From Pseudomonadota bacterium (GTDB taxonomy: Bacteria > Pseudomonadota > Gammaproteobacteria > Acidiferrobacterales > Acidiferrobacteraceae), in assembly GCA_021777335.1 (NCBI GenBank), contig JAJYDT010000005.1, forward strand, positions 1 through 64,000: DNA of 64,000 bases, given 5' to 3'. Position 1 is the first letter of the stretch. Every line of letters starts with the position of its first letter. Shown piece after piece: positions 1-6,585 of the stretch. The translations under genes and the position numbers were made by a program. Under the pieces are notes generated by a model. It ran no database searches. It saw only the letters and a list, made by a program, of their open reading frames with translations, and was not told where the DNA came from.

Positions 1-53
1 CCCCAGTCCAGGGTACCCTTGCTTGCGATGATGGCCAGTTTTTTATTCGACAT
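1..53 (-). CDS. DsrE family protein, N-terminal fragment (runs off left edge)
   Basis: Only the first 17 or so codons are inside the window. They read MSNKKLAIIASKGTLDWG, which matches the typical N-terminus of cytoplasmic DsrE/DsrF-like proteins of sulfur-metabolising proteobacteria (start, KLAII, then KGTLDW). The ATG is preceded by AGGAGC at good spacing. DsrE-like proteins are associated with sulfur-relay or persulfide handling, but nothing visible here identifies a substrate. A 7-bp inverted repeat and a possible 30-codon leader ORF lie directly upstream. The family call rests on a short stretch, so it is moderate. Confidence 0.6.
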   Translation of the reverse strand, partial: MSNKKLAIIASKGTLDW

Positions 54-135
54 GTGAACGCTCCTGTTGACGATCCGTCAACGCTAGGCTTTCTTGCGGA
101 TTAGGAATGTGTACTCCCCGTTGGTTTTTTAGCAT
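43..135 (-). CDS. Candidate 30-codon leader ORF overlapping the DsrE start
   Basis: An ATG preceded by AAGGAG about 10 bases upstream opens a 30-codon frame. It ends in TAA 8 bases past the first base of the DsrE gene ATG, so the two frames overlap by 11 bases. The predicted peptide is polar, rich in Q, N, E and R, with no membrane segment. I recognise no family. It could be a coupled leader peptide, a small protein, or chance. The good ribosome site and the overlap with the next start are the only support. Confidence 0.3.
   Translation of the reverse strand: MLKNQRGVHIPNPQESLALTDRQQERSHVE
66..82. promoter_or_regulatory. 7-bp inverted repeat upstream of the DsrE start
   Basis: GTTGACG-ATC-CGTCAAC is a perfect inverted repeat with a 3-base centre. 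It lies 13 to 29 bases before the DsrE ATG and inside the candidate leader ORF. It could be an operator or an RNA hairpin near the ribosome site. No T-run follows, so it is not a terminator. Confidence 0.35.
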
Positions 136-150
136 TTCTTCTGTGCTCCT

Positions 151-210
151 TCTTATCTTTCTTATCTTTACTTACCTATTTTTACTTAACTTTCTTTCTT
201 ATCTTTAACT
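151..210. repeat. Pyrimidine-rich degenerate repeat (TCTTATCTTT units)
   Basis: About 60 bases are almost only T and C with scattered A on the plus strand. The unit TCTTATCTTT or a close variant occurs three times, interleaved with TTTACTTA. The GC content is far below that of the surroundings. It lies on the path between the hypothetical gene and the DsrE gene, where the minus-strand RNA would be purine rich and end in a Shine-Dalgarno-like AAGGAG. Confidence 0.4.
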
Positions 211-365
211 CAAACTCATCATCACTCAGATTTTCTTTAGCACCGTAATAATCGTGTGTGCCGCGCGCGCTTTTCCCTAGGCACCGACTGACCACGGCTA
301 TAGACACAGATACGACACCTCGCCTCGCATGGGCGATTTCTGGTTTGAACTCGAAGGCAACCCCA

Positions 366-740
366 TCAACCGGAACCGGTTGCGGCCCATAGGTATTGGC
401 CCACCAACAGCGCCTCGGGCACACGGCACCGTATCAGGGCGGCGATATCCAGGATCACCCCCGGCCGCGGCCGCACCGACACCCACAAAAGATTCAAAGG
501 TACATTCAAGTCGATAAACACGACTTCCTGGAAGCGACTGAGGACATCCTCAATGTGCCGCAACACCGACTGGAACTGAATTCCGCGACGATCACGCAAT
601 CCCGGGATTACCATCATGAAATCGCTCAGCCGTCGCCCGTCCTGATCACGCGTAGGCGCCCGCTCGTACAGTGGCCCGCTTGGCCTCATCTGGATTGCTT
701 CACGAAGTTTGGTCGTCGGGGCTAACTTTCCCATCGGCAT
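366..740 (-). CDS. Conserved-looking hypothetical protein, 124 aa
   Basis: The predicted protein has a plausible globular composition with a hydrophobic core segment (VVFIDLNVPLNLLWVSV) followed by RPGVILDIAALIRCRVPEA, ending naturally at TGA. I chose the ATG at 740, where GGAG lies 9 bases upstream. The longer open frame starts at a TTG at 794. No signal peptide or catalytic motif is evident and I cannot assign a family. It is on the same strand as the DsrE gene and about 230 bases upstream of the candidate leader ORF, so the two could share a transcript. It looks more protein-like than the overlapping frames, but remains a hypothetical. Confidence 0.5.
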   Translation of the reverse strand: MPMGKLAPTTKLREAIQMRPSGPLYERAPTRDQDGRRLSDFMMVIPGLRDRRGIQFQSVLRHIEDVLSRFQEVVFIDLNVPLNLLWVSVRPRPGVILDIAALIRCRVPEALLVGQYLWAATGSG

Positions 741-794
741 CCCCAGGTACTCCACGGCCCCGAGAAATACAGTCCCCGCTTTGCTTGCGAACAA

Positions 795-1562
795 ATACGA
801 CTAGGACGCTCGCTCTTCCTGACAAAAACCATAGATTAGTGCCTGATAATACTCCGGTAATAATATGATTATACTAGGTTCTTAGAATAACTTAGGTTAT
901 GTGACCAACATAGTTATCAGAAGGAACATGCGATGTCAAGCGCCAATCGGATCCGCTCTTTTTACGCCCGTTACGCCACAAACGAGGGGTACAAGCCATG
1001 GGCTCATAAAAACTGCATGATGCAACCATCAGGGTGGTTGGATTTGGCGTCAAAGCCAAATTAGTGCTCGTTTGGTTCGCGCAGAAAATAGCTCCCCACC
1101 TGGTGGCTTCTGATTCTTTTATCGAATACGTGAACGTCTCATGGAAATGGGCGCGGTGCACCAGCTATCCGGCGGACGCTGTGCGGGAGCACATTTGGGA
1201 TTTGCCGACAAACCCGGGTTTCACCGTCATTCCGCGCCCACGTCCTGACTACTGACACCATGGCGATCGCACTCAAAAACCGGCAGGGTCTACGACACCT
1301 GCTATCTCGCAGCTGCCGGTTACTTACGAATCCCATGCACCACGGCAGGAAGACTGGGGAAACAGGATGTGCCGACAGAAAACATAGCAATGCGCCCGAA
1401 CGTCGCGCATCCCTAAAAATCTGTTCCAATGGAAGCAGAGGTTGGGCCAGACCTGCTCGAGAAACACATATAGCAACTTGACATTGTATCCCCCCCTCTG
1501 ATATTTATGTTAGTTGTATAACCTAGGACAGTCAGACACCCTGATCTTACTAGAATTAATCT
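795..1562. other. Gene-poor stretch with an AT-rich promoter-like segment
   Basis: No convincing gene is visible. The frames at 892-1161 (minus) and 1034-1255 (plus) have compositions typical of chance ORFs. The segment 850-905 is AT rich and carries a minus-strand TATAAT (868-873), suitable for the hypothetical gene at 740, though no good -35 box is seen. Repeated AACCTAG/AACCTAAG words flank it. The right end carries the promoter candidate for the TetR gene. Confidence 0.5.
1478..1507 (+). promoter_or_regulatory. Candidate sigma-70 promoter for the first TetR gene
   Basis: TTGACA (1478-1483) is followed after 18 bases by TATTTA (1502-1507), about 55 bases upstream of the TetR ATG at 1563. 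The -35 box is perfect, while the -10 box and spacing are only fair. The GTCAGAC word between promoter and gene could belong to an autoregulatory operator, but no clear palindrome was found. Confidence 0.45.
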
Positions 1563-2126
1563 ATGGCTTCTATCAGAAAGAACAAGCGCCAGCGCCTTGT
1601 AGAGGCAGCGGACCGGTTGGTGCAACGTCATGGTTTCAACCGCACCACGCTCGCAGATCTGGCCAAAACCTCGCGGGTGGCCCTTGGCAATATCCATTAT
1701 TACTTTCGCACCAAGGACGCACTGGGTGAGGCACTGATTGAGGACCGTGCTGAGAAATATCGCACGTTACGGGACCGCTGGGGCAAGCTACCTGAGCCCA
1801 AAGACAGGCTGATCGCGTTTATTCAAATGATAGCGGACAAGGGTGATATGTTGGCACGGAATGGTTGCCCGATCGGGAGTCTTTGTCAGGAGCTGAGCAA
1901 GGAAGGTGGCAAGTTGGCAAACAGGGCCTCCAACATGTTTACCGAACTTCTGTCGTGGCTCGAAGCACAGTTCCAGGAACTCGGGCAGGGGAAACGATCA
2001 GCAGGCCTATCCATCCACCTCATATCCGCGATCGAGGGAGCGGCATTGCTCACCCACACTTTTCAAACCCCTTCATACATCGTCAACGAAACCGATCGCA
2101 TGAAGGAATGGATCCGTTCGCTTTGA
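1563..2126 (+). CDS. TetR/AcrR family transcriptional regulator
   Basis: The 187-residue protein has the TetR architecture. An N-terminal three-helix DNA-binding unit has its helix-turn-helix at about residues 28-47 (TTLADLAKTSRV then GNIHYYFRTKD). A divergent helical ligand-binding domain follows, with a CPIGSLCQELS segment near residue 100. It should act as a cytoplasmic dimer repressing a nearby or distant target; the ligand is not predictable. The ribosome site in front of the ATG is weak. It converges on a second TetR gene with only 78 bases between them. Family call is firm; target is unknown. Confidence 0.9.
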   Translation: MASIRKNKRQRLVEAADRLVQRHGFNRTTLADLAKTSRVALGNIHYYFRTKDALGEALIEDRAEKYRTLRDRWGKLPEPKDRLIAFIQMIADKGDMLARNGCPIGSLCQELSKEGGKLANRASNMFTELLSWLEAQFQELGQGKRSAGLSIHLISAIEGAALLTHTFQTPSYIVNETDRMKEWIRSL

Positions 2127-2130
2127 GATA

Positions 2131-2161
2131 CCCCTGGAAGCATCAGGGCCGCACATCCGGT
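2131..2161. repeat. Imperfect 30-bp copy of a segment inside the second TetR gene
   Basis: CCCCTGGAAGCATCAGGGCC and the following GCA..CCGGT nearly match positions 2406-2435 (one insertion, a few mismatches), which encode LMFQGML of the minus-strand TetR protein. It sits just past the stop of the first TetR gene. It looks like a leftover of a homologous tetR 3' region or of a local duplication. Confidence 0.55.
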
Positions 2162-2204
2162 TGAGCAGATCCTTGGGCTGAAATAGACGTCGCGGAACAT
2201 GCCC

Positions 2205-2882
2205 TTAGGTTTTTTTCAAGCTGCGGTCCTGGGGCACTTGCAGTCGTGACGCGCCAATCTCCGAAAAACGCTTGCCGCCTTCTCCCGTGACGCCCACCGA
2301 TCTAAGAAATTGATCAACTACAGTGCGGACGAGATAGCTTTGGTCGATCTCGCGATAGCGCTCGGTATTAAGGATGACGCGGTTGTAGATGAGTTCGCGC
2401 AACATCCCCTGGAACATCAGGGCCGCAAGACCGGTATCTACGGCCTCAATCTCGCCAGCCTCCATCAGTTCCCTGAGTGAATACTCGATATAGTCAGAAA
2501 AGTTCTTCCAGTGATTGAGCAAAAACATCGGGCAGATTGCGGCCCCGTCGAGCGCACTCCGAAGCTCCATGCGCAAAGTATCGGGATCTTCGAGGGTATT
2601 GCGCACATACACCAAGGTCATTCGGTAGAGCACGCTCCCGAAATCAGAGGGCCCAGAGAGCACCGCTTCGACGAAATCCGCACGGCGCTCGGCGGCCTCG
2701 GTAAGCACGGCGTCGTAAAGCGCCTCCTTCGAGGCAAAGTGCTGGTACAAAACCGCCGCACTTACACTGCAAGCAGTTGCCAGTTCGTCGATGGACACAG
2801 CGTTTCCCTTCTGCGCAAACAGGCCACGCGCGACGGACAGAATCTGCGCCTTGCGATCACCCGCCTTTAATCGTTTCTTCAA
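2205..2882 (-). CDS. TetR/AcrR family transcriptional regulator
   Basis: The 225-residue TetR-type regulator has its helix-turn-helix at residues 29-49 (VSIDELATACSVSAAVLYQHFASKE), a typical HFxSKE end of the recognition unit. The C-terminal domain is helical with no recognisable ligand motif. The start is a TTG with GGAGG about 5 bases upstream; no ATG in this frame fits better. It reads away from the nitroreductase operon that starts 680 bases further on, and the operator-like half-sites there make it a candidate repressor of that operon. This link is inference. Confidence 0.85.
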   Translation of the reverse strand: MKKRLKAGDRKAQILSVARGLFAQKGNAVSIDELATACSVSAAVLYQHFASKEALYDAVLTEAAERRADFVEAVLSGPSDFGSVLYRMTLVYVRNTLEDPDTLRMELRSALDGAAICPMFLLNHWKNFSDYIEYSLRELMEAGEIEAVDTGLAALMFQGMLRELIYNRVILNTERYREIDQSYLVRTVVDQFLRSVGVTGEGGKRFSEIGASRLQVPQDRSLKKT

Positions 2883-3411
2883 CTGCTCCTCCAGGCTTAG
2901 CCAACCAGCCCACAGATCGCTTTGTACTGGGTTCCCGTTTCGCTGAGACCGGTTTCCTCTTGGGCTTGCGCCGAAAACTGGAACCTTTTGTGATAATTCA
3001 TCGCCAAGCCAGGATCAACAATGACTGCGCGCGCCCATCCCTGCCTGATGCAACAGCGTTCAAGCACCCGCTCCCGGCATTCCAGATCGGGGCACCGTGT
3101 GGGTGTGGCGCGACCTGCGGGCGCAGGCGACCACCTCGCAACGCGGCATCTGCGTCCCGGAACATCTCCGGGCGTACTTTTGCCAGCTCATTGCGTCGAT
3201 AACCAACCGCGCGAATATTCAGCGGCCCGCTTGCCGTCGGCCTCCCGGCGCCGCAACGTCGTGATGGAAGCGCAGAACACCTTCACGGTTTCAGCTACCC
3301 CTGTCTATCTGTCCATGTCGGATGACGTAAGTTTATGGTGCAAAACAGTCTGCTCAAACACCATTTTTTCCTGATTAAACGAAAAGTCTTCGCGGTGTCA
3401 CACCTCTAAAT
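2883..3411. other. Intergenic region with possible degenerate coding remnants
   Basis: No intact gene is visible. On the minus strand one frame (about 3200-3010) reads NELAKVRPEMFRDADAAL, then GRLRPQV, then LASGR-like text, faintly like the C-terminus of an NAD(P)H:quinone oxidoreductase or alcohol dehydrogenase. Another short minus-strand ORF of 34 codons ends 18 bases before the TetR start. Neither is solid. The segment is GC rich until about 3400 and then turns strongly AT rich. Confidence 0.35.
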
Positions 3412-3413
3412 AG

Positions 3414-3430
3414 ATCGATCGTTCACGATA
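3414..3430. promoter_or_regulatory. Operator-like site, distal copy (ATCGATCGTTCACGAT)
   Basis: The word ATCGTTCAC (3418-3426) sits in a partly palindromic ATCG...CGAT context. The same 9-base word occurs again at 3529-3537, just behind the -10 box of the nitroreductase promoter. Paired copies around a promoter suggest binding sites for one regulator, most simply one of the two nearby TetR proteins. Confidence 0.4.
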
Positions 3431-3495
3431 TTAAATTCCGCGTATTTTACATTTTATTATTATATATCAGTAGACTATAAAACTACACCCAGCCG

Positions 3496-3547
3496 TTGAC
3501 ACCGTACGTTTCCCGCATTATATAATATATCGTTCACTTATATAACG
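3496..3547 (+). promoter_or_regulatory. Strong promoter plus proximal operator-like site for the nitroreductase operon
   Basis: TTGACA (3496-3501) is followed after 17 bases by TATATA (3519-3524), with TATAAT at 3521-3526. Directly downstream lies ATCGTTCAC (3529-3537) inside CGTT-N9-AACG (3531-3547), an inverted repeat overlapping the expected transcription start. This placement is typical of a repressor site. The ATG at 3562 follows with AGGAGG. Confidence 0.55.
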
Positions 3548-3561
3548 TGCCAGGAGGCGCC

Positions 3562-4239
3562 ATGAAGAACAAACCACGGAACATAGAGCCGCCCGAATCC
3601 CCAATCATCATCAGTCTCGAGCAGGCTATCCGTGAGCGCCGCTCGGTCCATTATTTCAAGCGCGGCAGCCGCATCGCGCGCGCGCAGTGGCGCACCCTCT
3701 TCGAGCTCACCAGCCTCAGCCCATCAAGCTTCAATTTCCAGCCTTGGGATTTTGTCATCATCGAGGACGAGGCCCGAAAACGCGCGCTGCGTCCATTGTG
3801 CATGAACCAGCAGCAGATTCTCGATGCGGCAGCCATCATCGGCGTGATCGGCGACAAAAACCCGCACCGGCGCGACCGTGCGATACTCCAGCAGTTCGTC
3901 AACAACGGCTATTTCGATACAGGCGTGAGAGACGCCTACCTCGGCGCCGTGGACATGCTCTATCCGGACGAGGGACGGCGCATCGAACACGCGGTGGGGG
4001 GAGCCTCACTCGCGGCCATGACCCTGATGCTCGCTGCTCAGGGTATGGGATTGGCCACCGCCCCGCTCATTGGGTTCGACGTCCGGGCCGTTACCGCCTT
4101 TCTCGGCGTGCCACGTGACTATCTCGTGGTGATGCTGATCGCAATCGGCCACTCCGCCCTTCACGAACTGCCTCGGCAACAGCGTCGTCCGTTCCAGGAG
4201 ATTGTTCACCAGGAGCATTTTGGCCATGCCCCGGAGTGA
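3562..4239 (+). CDS. Nitroreductase family protein
   Basis: The 225-residue protein has nitroreductase-fold motifs: RRSVHYF at residues 26-32 (phosphate of FMN), SPSSFNFQPW at 53-62 (FMN ring and dimer contact), and a C-terminal AAQGMGLATAPLIGFD segment with a following LVVMLIAIGH strand. It should bind FMN and reduce nitro, quinone or flavin substrates with NAD(P)H; the true substrate is not predictable. The start at ATG 3562 has AGGAGG 4 bases upstream, so an upstream in-frame GTG at 3547 is rejected. The next gene overlaps its end by 14 bases, showing coupling. A repressor-controlled promoter is likely. Confidence 0.88.
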   Translation: MKNKPRNIEPPESPIIISLEQAIRERRSVHYFKRGSRIARAQWRTLFELTSLSPSSFNFQPWDFVIIEDEARKRALRPLCMNQQQILDAAAIIGVIGDKNPHRRDRAILQQFVNNGYFDTGVRDAYLGAVDMLYPDEGRRIEHAVGGASLAAMTLMLAAQGMGLATAPLIGFDVRAVTAFLGVPRDYLVVMLIAIGHSALHELPRQQRRPFQEIVHQEHFGHAPE

Positions 4240-5590
4240 AGCACCGAGGCATGTCTCGCCCCTCGGTCCGATCCTGAACGAGCGGCTGAGCGGGTACCCC
4301 GAACGGATATTTGCCGGTGATTATGAGGTGGTTGGACCGTGTCCGTGGCTTGGACAGAGGGAAGTCCGCTCGCTCGGAACTAATCTTGTATTACTCCACT
4401 ACCACCATAGGCATGAGTTTGCGGGAGGGCACCCGCAGGGGCTCTGGGGTAATGTTCAGGAAGCCCCGGGGCGTTACTCTTGGTCCGAGGTGGATCGCCT
4501 GGTTGACGAAACCGCACGCCGGTTTCCGATGGTGGGCCTCTACCCAGTGGGATGGGCTCACATGGTGCCGAAATTTCTTGGGCACACCATCCTCGAGATC
4601 CCCCCGGACGTCATCGCGGAATGGGTCGCGACCGTGGTGGAGCGCTATCAGGAGACCATCGCGGTGTTTCCGATCTTCTATGAGATGAACGTATTCGACC
4701 TCTTCTACCGCGCGACGGACGCCCGTCATTACGCCACCGCCGAGAAGATGCGGATCGTTGACATTCTGTGGCGCTGTCATGATGCCGTGTGTGCCCGCAG
4801 CGGCGAGAAGGTCGCAAGCCGCCTTACGGCCGGCACCTTTGTGGAACTGACCCACAGCAGTTTCTACTGGATGAGCGAGGGCAAGCTGCTCGAGCTTCCG
4901 CAAGGATCGGCACTCACCGAGGCAGCCCTCTCACCGCCTGATCTCCTGCGCACGGCACGAGCACTTGATGTCGCGCGGAGCGATGGTCATGTGGAGCGCG
5001 CGATCCGCCAGTTGCTGCACCAGGTGATCTTCTGGAATGCGGACGACAGTGGTGCGGACAATACCCTCGGCGACGATCTGAAACGACTCGTCTCTGATGG
5101 CTGGGTCTATGATCGGACGCTCAACCCGGAAGGCTTCGTGCATGTGCTGTTGCCGGGATGGGACGCACAGCCGCAGAACACCTATCAATACCTGTCGGCG
5201 CGGATCGCGCCTGAGCGTTACGTGGAGAGCGCCGCCGAATGTCTGCAGCGCCACTATGAAAGCCTCGAACGTTTCCTGAGCAACCCTTCCGTTCCCAAGG
5301 CCTACCGGGATCGCATCGTCGGATTCGTTCTCGACGATGTATTCAAATGCCAAAAGCAGAGCGGCATTACCTCGGCCGTGTATCCTGAGGAGACTATCGA
5401 CGCACAGACCGGCCAGCGCCACGCCGCGGAACCGGTCCACATCAGCACCCTCGGCACGGCCTATCACGAGATCATACGAAACTTCCGGGCCCGGAGCACC
5501 GCCGCCGGTCATGACCCGTTTCCGGTAGACACGTCAGCGCACACCCGGACACAGGATTTGCCCTGCCCCCGCAGGTCAGCCCCTATCTGA
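4226..5590 (+). CDS. Unrecognised 454-residue protein coupled to a nitroreductase
   Basis: I do not recognise the family. The protein is soluble, with no signal peptide or membrane segment. The N-terminal half has a repetitive strand-helix rhythm, with LWGNVQEAPGRYSWSEVDRL at about residues 73-92 and FPIFYEMNVFDLFY at 148-161. This rhythm and the acidic residue E153 faintly recall TIM-barrel glycosidases, but I would not assign an activity. The C-terminal part is helical (RYVESAAECLQRHYESLERF) with a DD pair near 380. The ATG at 4226 has AGGAG 10 bases upstream and overlaps the nitroreductase gene by 14 bases. The last 15 bases overlap the convergent paiB-like gene. Confidence 0.7.
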   Translation: MPRSEAPRHVSPLGPILNERLSGYPERIFAGDYEVVGPCPWLGQREVRSLGTNLVLLHYHHRHEFAGGHPQGLWGNVQEAPGRYSWSEVDRLVDETARRFPMVGLYPVGWAHMVPKFLGHTILEIPPDVIAEWVATVVERYQETIAVFPIFYEMNVFDLFYRATDARHYATAEKMRIVDILWRCHDAVCARSGEKVASRLTAGTFVELTHSSFYWMSEGKLLELPQGSALTEAALSPPDLLRTARALDVARSDGHVERAIRQLLHQVIFWNADDSGADNTLGDDLKRLVSDGWVYDRTLNPEGFVHVLLPGWDAQPQNTYQYLSARIAPERYVESAAECLQRHYESLERFLSNPSVPKAYRDRIVGFVLDDVFKCQKQSGITSAVYPEETIDAQTGQRHAAEPVHISTLGTAYHEIIRNFRARSTAAGHDPFPVDTSAHTRTQDLPCPRRSAPI

Positions 5591-6205
5591 TTCCTCGCGC
5601 ACGCGGTCCATGAATTCCGCAAGCTCCATCGCCGAGCCGCGACCCGACCCGCGCAGGACCGTAGCCACGCGCACGCGATCGACCCAAGGGCGATTCTGGC
5701 TCAATTTGAATCTCCCTTCCACGCAATCGGCCACAATGGCGAAACCGACAATATGAGGCAACAATCCTTCAAAATGTTCGACAAGGCTGGCCGGGGATGA
5801 GCACGCGCCCGCCTCAGCCTCAAATCGGGAGGTCAACCGCTCAAGCAATCCGCGCAGCTCGTGCGGGTCATCAATCATGCGGACACGGCCCTTAAGGTGC
5901 ACCGCGACATAGTTCCAGGTCGGTACCCCTGGACTCTCATACCAGGATGGCGAGATGTAGCCGTCCGGGCCGGGAAACACGGCAAGCACCTGCCCGCCGG
6001 ATTGAAGCGCGGCGCATTGCGGGTTTGCGCGCGCAAGATGCCCGAGGACAACGAATGACCCGCGATCCCGCTCCACCAGCATCGGCACATGGCTTACAAA
6101 TGGCTCGCCCGAAACATGCGAGATAAGCAGACCAAATGGATACCGCGCAACGACCTCCATCAGGCGGTCGGGGCGCTCTTCGCGGAAAAGTGGCAGTGTA
6201 GACAT
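5576..6205 (-). CDS. PaiB-like FMN-binding protein
   Basis: The 209-residue protein matches the PaiB / FMN-binding negative transcriptional regulator family. It starts with PLFREERPDRLMEVVARYPF, contains SHVPMLVER and HLARANPQ, then GYISPSWYESPGVPTWNYVAVH, and near the end FKLSQNRPW. This is a flavin-reductase-like split barrel. In Bacillus PaiB represses sporulation and protease genes; in proteobacteria the role is mostly unknown and FMN binding or heme-related roles are possible. It converges on the preceding operon with a 15-base overlap of the 3' ends. Family call firm, function unclear. Confidence 0.85.
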   Translation of the reverse strand: MSTLPLFREERPDRLMEVVARYPFGLLISHVSGEPFVSHVPMLVERDRGSFVVLGHLARANPQCAALQSGGQVLAVFPGPDGYISPSWYESPGVPTWNYVAVHLKGRVRMIDDPHELRGLLERLTSRFEAEAGACSSPASLVEHFEGLLPHIVGFAIVADCVEGRFKLSQNRPWVDRVRVATVLRGSGRGSAMELAEFMDRVREESDRG

Positions 6206-6334
6206 ACGCGCTCCTCAACTGTTCTTAAAAACGAGTGATCACAACGATTTTCACGACCACCGGGCGGCATACTTGCATCAATCGAGCCTGCTTTGTACGC
6301 TACATGAAGCACATAATGATAAAGAGGGGTGACG

Positions 6335-6532
6335 ATGGCCACAATGGGAACCTCGCGCAAGCAGCTGTGGTATTGGCTCTTGCTCGTTATTTATGTGTTC
6401 ATCCTGTGGGTCCCATTCTACAACCGCCTGCAACCCACCCTTGCCGGCATCCCGTTCTTTTTCTGGTATCAATTTCTTTGGGTCATCATCAGCGCCATCT
6501 TGACAGCAATCGTCTACAAGGCAACGGAATAG
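6335..6532 (+). CDS. DUF3311 small membrane protein, partner of the symporter
   Basis: This 65-residue protein has two hydrophobic segments (WYWLLLVIYVFILWV and FFFWYQFLWVIISAILTAIVY) joined by a short loop with PFYNRLQPTLAGIPFF, the hallmark of DUF3311. Such proteins are encoded directly before SSS-family monocarboxylate permeases of the MctP type and are presumed small subunits. GAGGGG lies 5 bases before the ATG at 6335. The gene is 53 bases upstream of the symporter gene on the same strand. Confidence 0.85.
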   Translation: MATMGTSRKQLWYWLLLVIYVFILWVPFYNRLQPTLAGIPFFFWYQFLWVIISAILTAIVYKATE

Positions 6533-6585
6533 TCCTGTACTGCAGGCGTGGCTCATAAAACAACGTTCAAAGCGCCGAGGGAACA

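Noticed and set aside
892-1255. Overlapping ORFs on both strands (89 and 73 codons)
   Set aside because: Composition is chance-like and neither has a ribosome site or family features.
3547-3561. Upstream in-frame GTG start for the nitroreductase
   Set aside because: AGGAGG sits between this GTG and the ATG at 3562, placing the ribosome site for the ATG.
4226-5590. Assignment of the unknown protein to glycoside hydrolase family 10
   Set aside because: The resemblance is limited to a strand-helix rhythm and one acidic residue; the GH10 catalytic signatures are not visible.
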